44,787 nt of DNA from Nitrososphaerota archaeon (GTDB taxonomy: Archaea > Thermoproteota > Bathyarchaeia > Bathyarchaeales > Bathycorpusculaceae). Below the pieces are notes generated by a model that was not told the origin of the DNA, searched no databases, and saw only the letters and a list, made by a program, of their open reading frames with translations. Positions 9,055-18,516 of this stretch are shown here, one piece after another (positions within the stretch are counted from its first letter, which is position 1; each line of letters opens with the position of its first letter). The position numbers were made by a program, and so were the translations under genes. The DNA lies in contig JAISPR010000005.1 of the NCBI GenBank assembly GCA_031274765.1, forward strand, positions 1-44,787, in the 5' to 3' direction.

Positions 9055-9282
9055 CCAGTTTACTTTTCCTTGTATATCTTATACATTTTTTTATTCTATA
9101 ACAATCAGATTTTATCCTAAACTTATCACGATACGCTACAAAAATATGGTCAACAAGCAAAAAGAATAGCTCCACCCGAACAAGGAACCACACACAAAAC
9201 CACCCCACTCGAATCAACAATAACCGCCACTTTCGAAAGCTCAAACAAACCGCCCAAACCGACACCACCCCAAAAGCCCCCC

Positions 9283-9387
9283 AGACTGTCCAAAAACTAG
9301 CAAAAATCCCAGAAAAACAAGAAAAGGTCCGGTTTTCTCCGTCCATTTCCGTCAAAAACACGAAACGTTCTAGTTTTTAAACAGTCT
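9283..9387. repeat. B-family element, copy B3
   Basis: 105 bp from AGACTGTCCAAAAACTAGC to CTAGTTTTTAAACAGTCT with the same internal order as B2. C-runs flank both sides. The spacer around it (9055-9517) is A+C-rich and holds no gene I can support. Confidence 0.9.
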
Positions 9388-9517
9388 CCCCCAACACTAA
9401 ACGCTGCAAAATCCTAAAATAAACCCGCATAGCCAACAAACCACAAAAAATAACCCGCACACAACCCCCGCAAATAACACATATCCACCCAAACCATTCA
9501 CCAGAAAATCAACACCT

Positions 9518-9633
9518 CAGATTACGCAAAAACTCCGATAAAATTCACCAAGACCACTACATACAGCAATAGGGAAAGGGCGTACGTTATCTGTAGTGTT
9601 TAATATGTTGTTTTTTGACTTTTGCGCAGTCTG
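9518..9633. repeat. C-family MITE, copy C1
   Basis: 116 bp with ends CAGATTACGCAAAAAC and TTTTGCGCAGTCTG. Flanks ACCT and ATTC differ, so no target duplication is preserved. It lies close to the truncated IS5-type relic. Confidence 0.85.
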
Positions 9634-9905
9634 ATTCATAGAATCAAACATAGGTAGTAGAAAAATTGAAAAACTCACATTATAAATGGGTTGAAATTTG
9701 AAAATAAATTGATTGCAGCATGACCGGACTTTGTTGCCTATTTCTATGCCAAGAAAACGCATGAAGGAGAGGCGGTCGTTTATCATGTATTCGACGTGCA
9801 TGTATGCTATGCCGCATCATTGTTGCAGTAGGGTGATTTGTACATGAGTATGGCGTCATAGGGGGTCGGCCGTCTTTGGTTTTTGTGTATGACGTTTTCT
9901 ATTAT

Positions 9906-10043
9906 GAACAGTTAAGCGATAATCTGAGAAAAATCGTGTAAAAAGAATTGTTAAATTTGTGGATATGTTAAAACCGCCTCAGGTATGCCTCAGATTTACT
10001 TGTTAAAAATTGTTTGATCTCGCAAATTATCGCCGAACTGTTC
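9906..10043. repeat. D-family element, copy D1, nested in IS5 relic
   Basis: 138 bp with GAACAGTTAAGCGATAATCT at the left and AATTATCGCCGAACTGTTC at the right. It interrupts the IS5-type coding relic. TTAT occurs immediately left and just right of the element and may be a 4-bp target duplication. The second copy, at 33661-33801, is in reverse orientation. Confidence 0.85.
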
Positions 10044-10203
10044 CTTATGTGGCGGAATATTTTCCAGTCTATTAGTTAGTTTGCTTTTGTTATGAAGTTG
10101 CCTATTTTTGTTAGTTTTTCTAGTTGTGTTTGTGTTTCAAATAAGTGTCGTTGTCCCATAGTGTTGTCTTTTGTCTTGTCACACAATATGTTGTTGTTTA
10201 AGA

Positions 10204-10220
10204 GATTTTCGGAGGTTGCC
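10204..10220. repeat. IS5-type element terminal repeat
   Basis: GATTTTCGGAGGTTGCC is the outer end of the first IS5-type relic. It matches 21491-21507 and the right ends of E1 and E2. Confidence 0.7.
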
Positions 10221-10288
10221 TGCGATATTTTGCAGGAGACAGTTATCCTATTTTGGACTGTATAATACTTAAATTATTTTGCCACACA

Positions 10289-11473
10289 TCAGGATTCAGC
10301 AGTATTTTCCACCACAGGAACTTCAGGTTCAGATTCATTAGACAGCGTGGGAGGCGACAAAGGTTCTTTATTCCTAAATCTGATAAACACTACAAGCATA
10401 ACCACCAATGCCGTAATTGAAAAAAGCAACACTGCAATAAAGTAAAGCGGCAAAACAACTATACCACTAACATTACTATATGCACCATTATACTGTTTGT
10501 CACCTATCCAACTTGCCCTGAATTCAATTTGACCCACAACTGGAACTACCCAGGTATAGTTGAATTTACCGTCTTGCTGAGTGGGTACCGTAGCGATGGT
10601 TATCCAACCACCACCATTAGTTTGAACTTGAACAGTGACATTTTCACCAACCACTAGAGGTAAAATCTGTCCACTTAGGGATATCTTGGTGTTTTCCACC
10701 ATAAATAAAGGTGAACACTGCAAAGTAATAGCACTAGGGTCAAGTTCGTGAAAAGACGCAAACACTTGCCCAACAGATAACGGCCAGGTATCATCAATTG
10801 AAACCACTTGCGCAGTGGCATTTTGGTAATTCTCAGGGCATTCGCCAACGCGCCAGCTGCTTCGCCACATGCTGCCGGTGCACTCTGCAATATAGTAGGG
10901 AACATTTTGATAGCTAACATGAAACACCTCGGTTCGTACATCAACCGGCAGCTGACCCAAATCTACTGCTATTTGCACGTGTTCGAGCGCTTCATAATAT
11001 AGCAATACTGTAGATATACCTCCTGCTTCTAGAATCGAAGCCGCGACATATGCAAAAAGGTCACAATCACCCTTACCCAGCACCAATGTTTCTACAGGAT
11101 ACCGGCAGGGAATTGTTGCTTCGTATGTAATTTGATGGACAAGCATCAAGACTCCATTAGTAAAGTCTTCAGTATTATTGTAGAGTTTCCAGAGTGTATC
11201 AGCTACTGGCTTGAACACATAGGGCGTAACGAATTTGGAGAAATCATTACTGGAGAACACATAGTGGTTTTTCATCGCGTAGTCTAAGTAGAGACTTTGA
11301 GGTATAGTCAAAGTGAGTTCATTGGTTTTATCACCGTCAGGATGATTAAGCAAAAAAAAAGTCACACTATGATCTTGCACCGGTTGCCCGGAAATATTCT
11401 CAAAAGGTAACAGTGCGAAAAGAGCTAACGAAACCACCAACAGACACACCAGTCTAAGTGCTGTTTTTTTCAT
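10289..11473 (-). CDS. membrane-anchored secreted transglutaminase-like protein
   Basis: 394 residues from ATG 11473; an upstream in-frame start would add 11 residues ahead of the signal peptide. An N-terminal signal sequence (about 1-30) is followed by a transglutaminase-like papain fold. GKGDCDLFAYVAASIL contains the probable nucleophile C137, and H165 lies in EHVQIAV. After about residue 250 comes an Ig-like beta domain (NVTVQVQTNGGGW ... YNGAYS). A transmembrane helix (about 350-373) and a short cytoplasmic tail rich in proline and glutamate follow. The layout suggests an outward-facing, membrane-tethered enzyme acting on peptides or surface proteins; the substrate is unknown. Confidence 0.8.
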   Translation of the reverse strand: MKKTALRLVCLLVVSLALFALLPFENISGQPVQDHSVTFFLLNHPDGDKTNELTLTIPQSLYLDYAMKNHYVFSSNDFSKFVTPYVFKPVADTLWKLYNNTEDFTNGVLMLVHQITYEATIPCRYPVETLVLGKGDCDLFAYVAASILEAGGISTVLLYYEALEHVQIAVDLGQLPVDVRTEVFHVSYQNVPYYIAECTGSMWRSSWRVGECPENYQNATAQVVSIDDTWPLSVGQVFASFHELDPSAITLQCSPLFMVENTKISLSGQILPLVVGENVTVQVQTNGGGWITIATVPTQQDGKFNYTWVVPVVGQIEFRASWIGDKQYNGAYSNVSGIVVLPLYFIAVLLFSITALVVMLVVFIRFRNKEPLSPPTLSNESEPEVPVVENTAES

Positions 11474-11542
11474 TGGAATTGACCCGCATTCTCTTGGAGT
11501 TAGCACGATTATTTAAATGGTTATTCCCAAATCTGATAAAGA

Positions 11543-12373
11543 TTAGGTGGGGACTATCTCACGGTTTTCTTCAATCAAGCGGGTCAGGTGATTTATGGCT
11601 TTTTGAAGCATTTGGGCGGGTTTTTTTTCTTGCAAAACAGTCGCAGTCAAATGGAGTTCTATACGAGCCGTGTGATCTGAACGGGACGGCAAAGGATGAG
11701 ACTTTACATATACACCCAAGTTATCATTCATCACCCTGTCGATTAAGGGCGCCAACTGAGCCTCAGCAACACCTTCCACAAAAAGACTTCGTTCACAAAA
11801 AACATATGAGCCTACCACTTGTTTGATGAGCGGAGCGATGGTTTGAGTAAAAATCGACATCATTTCTAAAGGAACTCCTGGCAGGGCAAATAAAACCGAG
11901 GAACCGATTTGGGCCCTTAGGGCAGGAGCAGTACCAATAGGATTGGTTATGGGTAACGTATTTTCGGGGAAAAGCGCCATCTTTATCCTTGGCGGAGTCA
12001 TTTCGACCTCTCCGAGGTGTCCACTTTTTTTAGCATATTCACTACATCTATTGCGCACCATCTCAAATGCCTCAGGGTTCATTTTTAGCGGCTGGTTTAG
12101 GGCTTTGGCAATACCTTGGAAAGTTTTATCATCAAAGGTTGGACCCAATCCACCGGTGGTGACTATGAATCCGGGTTTACGTGCAGATACTTCATGGAGA
12201 CAAGAAACGATATCTTCAACTGTATCTTGAATGACACTAATCTTTCGCACCTTAGCACCCAAAGCGGTAGCTTGTAGGGCTAACCAGTGTGCATTGGTAT
12301 TTGCTACTTTACCAATAAGCAATTCATTGCCTATACAGATAAATTCAATATCGACAGTCACATCGACACCCAA
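11543..12373 (-). CDS. CinA/MoaB-type molybdopterin-binding-fold protein
   Basis: 276 residues. The MoCF-type fold spans about residues 8-175: FICIGNELLIGKVANTNAHWLA at the start, VTTGGLGPTFDD in the middle and LPGVPLEMMSIF later. The full-length bacterial CinA also has a C-terminal NMN-deamidase domain, which is absent here. That is usual for archaeal homologues, whose role is not settled (pyridine-nucleotide repair or cofactor binding). The start is uncertain: TTG at 12373, or GTG at 12361, which would give MTVDIEF. It is followed by the transglutaminase-like gene about 70 bp downstream. Confidence 0.8.
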   Translation of the reverse strand: MGVDVTVDIEFICIGNELLIGKVANTNAHWLALQATALGAKVRKISVIQDTVEDIVSCLHEVSARKPGFIVTTGGLGPTFDDKTFQGIAKALNQPLKMNPEAFEMVRNRCSEYAKKSGHLGEVEMTPPRIKMALFPENTLPITNPIGTAPALRAQIGSSVLFALPGVPLEMMSIFTQTIAPLIKQVVGSYVFCERSLFVEGVAEAQLAPLIDRVMNDNLGVYVKSHPLPSRSDHTARIELHLTATVLQEKKPAQMLQKAINHLTRLIEENREIVPT

Positions 12374-12573
12374 TTAAAATAGGTAGCTAAGGGATTAATT
12401 GCTTGTGGGAAATTTAAGGGGTTATGGTGATTGTTCTTATCCGGGTTTGGTTGGTGTCTTTAGTTATCCACAACCCGTAAAGTACACATGAAAAATATAA
12501 TCAGAAACCATGATAGCAAAGTGATGCAGAGTTAATACTAAGATAACAGGGTGGCTTCGTCTTTTGGCGAATT

Positions 12574-12780
12574 TTATTTTTTGCTAAGGTACCATTTGAG
12601 GTATTCTTTGCGGCGTGACTGCTTAATTTCCTCGTCAGTTTCATAATCTGGACGATTTTTGTCATGAAAGTCATTTAGCTCCTGTCCAGTACATGATAAA
12701 CCGCAACTCTTGCAAACATATTGTTTAGTCATAGAGATATAGTGCATTTCTCCGCCGCATTCAGGACAATAATTAACCAT
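12574..12780 (-). CDS. small zinc-ribbon protein
   Basis: 68 residues. Two CxxC pairs, C5/C8 (CPECGGEM) and C23/C26 (CKSCG), form a zinc ribbon. The C-terminal half is charged, with DFHDKNRPDYETDEEI and a basic end RRKEYLKWYLSKK. Small archaeal proteins of this type are common and uncharacterised; nucleic-acid or protein binding is plausible. It stands alone between the CinA-like gene and an F-family repeat. Confidence 0.75.
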   Translation of the reverse strand: MVNYCPECGGEMHYISMTKQYVCKSCGLSCTGQELNDFHDKNRPDYETDEEIKQSRRKEYLKWYLSKK

Positions 12781-12861
12781 TTGTGGGCCCTTCTATGTTG
12801 ATACTAATCATTGAATGCGGAAATATTAGTCTTCGCATATAGCACTAAGGTTTTAGGGTTA

Positions 12862-12986
12862 TTCGTCAAATCAGGTGGGTGGAGTCAATAAGTTTTGTTG
12901 CGGTATAATGTTATATGGAACACTAAGGGAGAACATAAGAAACTTAAAGAAGAAAGAATGAGTGCACCCACCTAAAATAGCGAAAG
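12862..12986. repeat. F-family element, copy F1
   Basis: 125 bp with left end TTCGTCAAATCAGGTGGGT and right end ACCCACCTAAAATAGCGAAA, imperfect inverted repeats. Internal TTTTGTTGCGGTATAATGTT is shared with copy F3. Confidence 0.8.
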
Positions 12987-13016
12987 GCCAGTTTAGTATA
13001 AAAAATAAAAAGAGAG

Positions 13017-14126
13017 TTAAACGTGGCTATACATTTTGTCATTACTATATTGTCCTGTGTCCATTTCTCGTTCGATTTCACGAAGTAAAAAGATACGTTT
13101 AAACGTTGCAGGATGGGTTGAAAAGAGCCCGCCCATTTGTGCCGCTGTTGACTGAGCTTCTTTTTCCATCGCCAATTCTAACTCCCGTTCATCCAATATG
13201 CCATCATTGTTGAGGTCGTATTCACTTTTTTTATTCATAACACGCGAAATTTCCTGTTTTGCCATACTTGGGTCCTCAATGTAGAATGCACGGGCGCTTT
13301 CAGCTGATTTTGGCGGTTCAAGGGATAGGCCGTAGGTGATTTTTGTTAAGGCACTTTGTAGATTTCGGGGGGATCCCGTTAGATATGCAGAGAATGCATC
13401 GGCGTAGTGTTCTCGCAATCGACTCAGGCGCATAACGATTAGGAAGGTAAGTATGTAGATAATAAATGAGATAACTCCTATCACCAAGAGGATAGCCCCA
13501 GAGTTGTCCTTGTTGTTTCTGCGTCTTGCTGCACCGCCGCTAAACATACCCGCAAACAGGGTAACTTGTGCAATGTAGTAGGCGATTAAAGGTAGTGCAG
13601 AGAGAACTGTCATAACGATGTAGTCTTTGTGTTTGATGTGTCCCAGTTCATGGGCTATAACACCGCGAATTTCACCCTCGTTTAGTTGCTTTAGTAGTCC
13701 CTCGTGAACAGCTAAAGTAGCACCTGCTGTGCTTCGACCAAAAGTGAAAGCATTAGGAGTGTTGCTTGGAACTGTTGCCAGTTTGGGCATAGGTATGCCT
13801 GTTTTATCAGTTAATTCTTTGACTATTTTTTCCAGCCAAGGGTTTTCACCAGCCTTTAGGTAATGTAGACGTGTGGTTGCAACAACAACGGTTGGTCCAA
13901 TAGCGTATTGGAACAAAATAAAAAGTGCCGAACCCCCTAGGGCAATAAACAATCCCAAGAACAAATTGAGCTCTAAGAAGTAAATAATGACAATTACTAA
14001 GAGACTGAAGATAAAAGCTGACAGGAAAATGGATGTTGCCATTGCAAACTTTAGTTGGGATAGGTTAGCCAAAGATATTCCTCTAGACAACTTTGAAAGT
14101 AACTCTTGTGCATAAGTCTTTCTCAT
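13017..14126 (-). CDS. htpX: HtpX-like M48 membrane metalloprotease with EF-hand
   Basis: 369 residues. A zinc metalloprotease of the M48 family that degrades damaged membrane proteins. Two membrane segments (about 30-50 and 55-78) precede the protease core. The zinc site is H159-E-x-x-H163 in AHELGH, with a third ligand probably E239 in REHYADAFSAY. Two more hydrophobic segments lie at about 170-196 and 210-233. STHPATFKRI near the C-terminus is the family's closing motif. Unusually, residues 304-315 (DLNNDGILDERE) form a canonical 12-residue EF-hand calcium loop between the core and the tail. Monocistronic. Confidence 0.93.
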   Translation of the reverse strand: MRKTYAQELLSKLSRGISLANLSQLKFAMATSIFLSAFIFSLLVIVIIYFLELNLFLGLFIALGGSALFILFQYAIGPTVVVATTRLHYLKAGENPWLEKIVKELTDKTGIPMPKLATVPSNTPNAFTFGRSTAGATLAVHEGLLKQLNEGEIRGVIAHELGHIKHKDYIVMTVLSALPLIAYYIAQVTLFAGMFSGGAARRRNNKDNSGAILLVIGVISFIIYILTFLIVMRLSRLREHYADAFSAYLTGSPRNLQSALTKITYGLSLEPPKSAESARAFYIEDPSMAKQEISRVMNKKSEYDLNNDGILDERELELAMEKEAQSTAAQMGGLFSTHPATFKRIFLLREIEREMDTGQYSNDKMYSHV

Positions 14127-14819
14127 AAAATAAAATAACCCATGTTGCCAATGCTATAAATTTCACAGAGGTTACAATTCAGACGGTGCAAAAATATGAC
14201 AGAACATGCTCACTCTACGCATCGCCGTCAGGTCTTTGTGGTGTATTCATGTTTGCATTGGCAGTTGTTGTTATTGACATAGAATGTAGTTTGTTCTGGG
14301 AGATAAAAACAAAAAGGAAAAGTAGGTGGTGGTTTGTTTGTAGGGTGTTGTTGTATCGATGGTGGTTGTTTGGGAATCATTTTGCGCCGATCAAATGAAA
14401 GTGGTTTGTGTGAGAAAGTAATAGTGTTTAGGTGTTTAATTATGATGGTTAGAGGGAGTAAAACGCAATTGATATTGATAAATTATTGACGTATATGTTT
14501 TTATGAGATACATAAAAATATGTTAAATTTAACAATATAGGTGTTGAACATAATTAGTTTGTAGTGGAGCAGAGAGCAGAGAACTATTTTTAGTAACTCA
14601 GAGAACAGTCAAAACAACCCAAAAGTTAAAAACGTCAACTACACATAAAAAATTTGTATTTTATTAGCAACAAACAAATTTTATATTTCATCCAATATTT
14701 TACTGGTAAAAATCTGCGCAAAACGCACAGAATTTTCGCTTGTTTATGTTTTGACTCAGCCACATATACATAAACATTATATTGTTTATAGCAGTAGGAG
14801 TTATCTTCAGGCAATCAGC
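14127..14819. other. AT- and GT-rich spacer, no gene seen
   Basis: Divergent spacer between htpX and the radical SAM gene. CAGACGGTGCAAAAA near 14179 resembles a C-family end but has no partner. The 14270-14460 part is G+T-rich. The last 200 bp are very AT-rich and presumably hold the promoter of the downstream gene. Confidence 0.5.
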
Positions 14820-16202
14820 ATGAAAATAACCTTAGTTAATCCGCCATATCCACCCAGTGTACATTCACATCCACCATTTATACCGCTGGGACTTGGATAT
14901 CTTGCCGCGGTGGCTGAAAAAACGGGCCATCAAGTTAAAATCATCGACTGTCAAGCCGAAAAACTCACCTATGACACCTTCAAGGACCGTATTGCACAAA
15001 CACCCTCCGACTTCATAGGTGCAACAGCCACGACATTACTCTACAAATCAGCCATGCAAATTCTCACCATCGCCAAACAAGCCCAACCAAATGCCATCAC
15101 AGCAATTGGTGGAAGCCATGCAACATTTTGGGATGAACCCGCCCTCAAAGAATACCCCGCAATAGATCTCATCGTGCGCGGAGAAGGTGAAGAAACCATT
15201 GTTGACCTGGCTGAAAAACTTGAAAGCCATCACCCCATAGCAGACGTATTAGGGATTACTTATCGAGAAGGCAATAAAATTCACCGCACCCCAGACCGAC
15301 CATACATAAAAAATCTAGATAGCATCCCTTTTCCGGCCCATCATCTGATGCCCCTTAATAATCTTAAACATAATGGTAAACTCCTCATCCCATTGGTCAG
15401 TAGCCGTGGTTGTGTTCATTGGTGTGATTTCTGTAGCACCGTACGCATGTTTGGCCGAGGATATCGCATGCGTAGTGCAAAAAACGTAGTTGATGAAATG
15501 CAGTTTGTACACCAAACCTATGGAGTAGATCAGGTTACCTTCTATGATGATGCCTTTAGTGTAGACCGAAATCGTGTGCTCCAAATTTGTAGAGAACTCC
15601 ATGATCGAAACCTTAAATTGATCTGGGATTGTGGCACCCGCGTGGATATGGTTGATAGAGAACTTTTAAAAACTATGAAAGATGCGGGTTGCATCGCTGT
15701 GTGGATGGGGGTGGAATCAGGCTCAGAAGCGGTGTTAAGCGCCATGAATAAGAGTATAAAGTTAGAGCAAACCCGTCAAGCCTACAAAACGGCTCATGAA
15801 GTGGGTTTAATGACCATTGCGAATGTGGTTTTGGGTTTTCCAGGTGAGACTGAGCAGACCGCTAAACAGACCATTCGGTTTGTGCAGCAATTAAATCCTG
15901 AAGATGTCGGGTTTTATTTGGCCACACCTTATCCAGGGACACCCATGTATGAGCAGGTGGTTAAAAATGGCTGGTTGCGTGTCACAGATTTTGATAAATA
16001 TGACACTGCAGGCCCCATCTTTGAAACGCCTACAATGAGTATGGAGAAGCTTGCGCAACTTCGCTATAAAGCCTATCAACAATTCTACCTGCGGCCCAGT
16101 TATGTGTTGCATATGCTGCGTAAAGGTGGAACCTATGGAAGATCGGCAGTGAAGACTTCAGGGGCTTATCTGCTAAGAGCGTTACACATCAGACTCTCAT
16201 AG
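14820..16202 (+). CDS. B12-binding-domain radical SAM protein
   Basis: 460 residues from ATG 14820, where homologues begin (MKITLVNPPYPP). An N-terminal cobalamin-binding Rossmann domain (about 1-140) includes LGLGYLAAVAEKTGHQVKII and IGGSHATF but lacks the DxHxxG base-off histidine. The radical SAM core follows, with C198, C202 and C205 in RGCVHWCDFC for the [4Fe-4S] cluster. MGVESGSEAVL and ANVVLGFPGETEQT are typical of the BchE/P-methylase-like group. Such enzymes methylate or rearrange unactivated carbons, often in lipids or cofactors. The substrate here cannot be inferred from the neighbours. Confidence 0.9.
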   Translation: MKITLVNPPYPPSVHSHPPFIPLGLGYLAAVAEKTGHQVKIIDCQAEKLTYDTFKDRIAQTPSDFIGATATTLLYKSAMQILTIAKQAQPNAITAIGGSHATFWDEPALKEYPAIDLIVRGEGEETIVDLAEKLESHHPIADVLGITYREGNKIHRTPDRPYIKNLDSIPFPAHHLMPLNNLKHNGKLLIPLVSSRGCVHWCDFCSTVRMFGRGYRMRSAKNVVDEMQFVHQTYGVDQVTFYDDAFSVDRNRVLQICRELHDRNLKLIWDCGTRVDMVDRELLKTMKDAGCIAVWMGVESGSEAVLSAMNKSIKLEQTRQAYKTAHEVGLMTIANVVLGFPGETEQTAKQTIRFVQQLNPEDVGFYLATPYPGTPMYEQVVKNGWLRVTDFDKYDTAGPIFETPTMSMEKLAQLRYKAYQQFYLRPSYVLHMLRKGGTYGRSAVKTSGAYLLRALHIRLS

Positions 16203-16236
16203 GTTGCAAGTTGCGTAGGTGGTTTTGGGAAGGTAC

Positions 16237-16333
16237 TGTCGATCTCCGAAACCTATATTTTTTCAAAGCTCGTTTGCTAGAAACCGTGTAACGGTGTTGT
16301 TTGGTTTTCTGAAATGGGGTTTTCGGAGGTTGC
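16237..16333. mobile_element. E-family MITE, copy E2
   Basis: About 97 bp. The interior matches E1, and the right end GTTTTCGGAGGTTGC is intact. The left end (GTCGATCTCCGAAACC) is more degenerate. Located 35 bp after the radical SAM gene. Confidence 0.75.
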
Positions 16334-16900
16334 TTAGGAATTAAAACTTTATTAAAAATAAAACCCATATTTTTGCAGGTAAAGCGATCTGTGAAGTGGT
16401 GTATAGTTTTTATGTTTTTTATGGAGCTATAGAATACATCGATAGCCAGGGTAGTTTAGTGGTTGTGGAGAAACTAAGATGTGGCTTTTTGCTATTTTAG
16501 GTGGGTTCACGCACTATTTCTTTTCTGAACTTGTATGTTCGCCATTATGTCCCATGCAATTATCATACTGTAACGAAATTTATTGACCTGCCCACCTATT
16601 TGACGAAGAACCGATGTTTAGTTTTGGGGTCGATTTTTTGTTTGCGGTCATGTTTTTTGGGTTGAAGGGGCCGGTTTTGTTTTTGGTTTTTTCAGTTGTG
16701 GTAGGTTCATCAGTTATGTTGAAGGTTTCATATGTTTGTTTTACGGTGGTTGTTTTGTTTATAGTTTAGAGCTGCTTCTCAAAGATCTTTGCTATATGTC
16801 ATAATAGATAGCATATCACACTGTAAAATTTATACTATACGGCTATAATAGAACAGGTCTAAAAAGGAAATAATTTCCAGAAAAAGCACATATGATATTA
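16334..16900. other. spacer with F-family repeat, no gene seen
   Basis: Contains F2 (16488-16607), then a G+T-rich stretch (16610-16780) and an AT-rich stretch to the C2 element. A short tRNA-like start at 16445-16475 is discussed among the rejected items. Confidence 0.6.
16488..16607. repeat. F-family element, copy F2
   Basis: About 120 bp, reverse orientation relative to F1: GCTATTTTAGGTGGGT at the left and CCCACCTATTTGACGAA at the right. The interior is diverged. Confidence 0.7.
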
Positions 16901-17015
16901 CAGACTGCACAAAAAATAAAAAACAACATCACTAAACGCTACCTGTAATGTGTGCCTCTTCATTTATGGCTGTATGTTGTGGTTTGGTGAATTTGTCAGA
17001 GTTTTGCGCAGTCGG
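16901..17015. repeat. C-family MITE, copy C2, overlapping a coding end
   Basis: 115 bp, CAGACTGCACAAAAA to TTTTGCGCAGTCGG. Its right part provides, on the minus strand, the last codons and the stop of the YVTN-protein reading frame that ends at 16964. Confidence 0.85.
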
Positions 17016-18183
17016 ATACTCTTTTTTAAACAATTTTTCCCATACCCGTATTTCATAAAAACAACAATTACAAGTAACACAGTTCCAAAAACAAACAACA
17101 AAATTATCAATAATTGAATCAAAACAACTATAAAAGAATCAACGAATACAGCTGTATTTGGATCGGCACTAATTACTGAAACAACACCAACATAAGCATC
17201 GGGAGAATCGGTTAGAGTAGAATCAAACGTTAACACATACACATACTGACCATTGGGCGCTACAACTAAACCCGAAGGACATCGCCCAACACCAACAGTG
17301 CACCCAACAGCATTAGCTGCCGTGTTTATTACTGAAACGGAATTGTCCCATCCATCAGAAACATAAACATAATTATCCTCAGGCGCTATAGCCACACCGT
17401 TGAGCGACCCAAACCCCGACAAAGATGCAACCACACTACCACTTTAGTGTTTATAACAAAAATCTCACCTAACCCCGCAACATAGATGTATGCACCATCA
17501 GGCGTTATTGCAAGACTACTAAGGCCAATGTTCTCAACAGTAATGCTTGCCGTGTTGATATTACAAGAGGTATCTATCACAGAAATTGTCCCATCTCCAT
17601 TTACAACATAAACATATGTGCCATCAGGCGCTACAGCCAAAGCTCTGGGTGCAACACCAACAGTTATTGTGTCCAAAACCATATTAGTGGTCGTGCTTAC
17701 TACTGAGACCATACCAACTGCGGCCCCATTTGAGTCAGGGGTTAGAAGTTCATTTTTTAGCACATAAACAAATTTGCCATTGGGTGATATGGCAACTGCA
17801 TTTGGGTCATCTCCGACTGTTATGGTTGTAGTGGCTATTGTTAGTGGCAGTGTTTATTATAGAAACCGTCCATTCCCTGGAACACTATTTGTAACATAGG
17901 CATATTGGCCATCAGGCGTTATAGCAACACCACAAGGGTTGTTTTCTGCAGTTATGGAAATTAGCGGGTTATTTGTGGTTGTGTCTATTACGGTTATGGT
18001 TTTTCCATTTGGAACCCAGAGATATTTACTATCAGGGGTTATTGCCAAATCAAAAGGGGTTCCCCCAACTATTATTGTTGTTCTGTTCACAGCTATAAAT
18101 ACCATAATGAGAGCAATATGGCAACGGTTAAAAACGCAACACTTATGTAGCCAAGGGTATTTTTTGCTTTCGATTTCATCCAA
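16964..18183 (-). pseudogene. YVTN beta-propeller surface protein, frameshifted
   Basis: Reading leftward, an N-terminal hydrophobic anchor (HIALIMVFIAV) is followed by about seven 40-residue repeats of the YVTN/NHL type (AITPDGQYAYVTN, AVAPDGTYVYVVN, AITPDGAYIYVAG, VAPNGQYVYVL). A C-terminal membrane segment (VVLIQLLIILLFVFGTVLLVIVVFM) ends the fold. The reading frame breaks at about 17870, 17842 and 17440. Repeats resume in another frame after each break, so this is one gene carrying indels rather than three genes. The last residues (about RLRKTLTNSPNHNIQP) come from MITE C2. It was probably a cell-surface propeller protein. Confidence 0.8.
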
Positions 18184-18249
18184 GGGCGCCTTGGATTCAC
18201 CTCATTATTAATTCAGATTAAAATTGTTTTTTGCTTGTCTATATACTTA

Positions 18250-18405
18250 TATTCGGCAGTTTGACCTAAAACAGTCAAAAATTAAATCATGCTCAAAAAA
18301 ATATTCGAAAAAATAAGAAACCCATTGTAAAAATAACCAAAAACACACAACAACCGGTAATATAAACAATTCCAAATATTTTTTTCCCAAACTACCGAAT
18401 GTAGG
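18250..18405. repeat. A-family element, copy A2
   Basis: 156 bp, same orientation as A1 and closely similar inside. Ends are TATTCGGCAGTTTG and CAAACTACCGAATGTAGG. No clear target duplication. Confidence 0.9.
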
Positions 18406-18412
18406 TTAGAAG

Positions 18413-18428
18413 GTTTTCGGAGGTTGCC
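18413..18428. repeat. solitary IS5-type/E-family end
   Basis: GTTTTCGGAGGTTGCC sits between A2 and a truncated F copy. It may be the scar of an IS5-type insertion that removed one end of the F element. Confidence 0.6.
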
Positions 18429-18431
18429 TTT

Positions 18432-18516
18432 AAACTTCTTATGTTTTCCCTTAGTGTTCCATACAATATTATACCGCAACAAAACTTATTGACACCACTC
18501 ACCTGATTTGACGAAT
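18432..18516. repeat. truncated F-family element, copy F3
   Basis: Inverted relative to F1; the shared core ATATTATACCGCAACAAAAC and the end CACCTGATTTGACGAA are present. The other end is missing where the IS5-type end lies. Confidence 0.7.

Larger units (their letters stand above)
9727..10220 (-). pseudogene. IS5-family transposase, 5' fragment, interrupted
   Basis: Read leftward from the terminal repeat at 10204-10220, the translation gives fragments of an IS5-type N-terminus, including YDAILMYK and MINDRLSFMRFLG, with stops and a shift. The reading is interrupted by a D-family element at 9906-10043, and homology ends near 9727. The DDE catalytic part is absent. The same region in the second relic (20048-21507) is uninterrupted, which shows the insertion point clearly. 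Confidence 0.8.

Noticed and set aside
16445-16475. 5' half of a tRNA gene (GCCAGGGTAGTTTAGTGG...)
   Set aside because: The start resembles an acceptor and D-arm, but the D-loop would be too long, and no anticodon stem, T-arm or 3' acceptor strand can be paired. The F2 element begins a few bases later. Not enough to call even a tRNA fragment.
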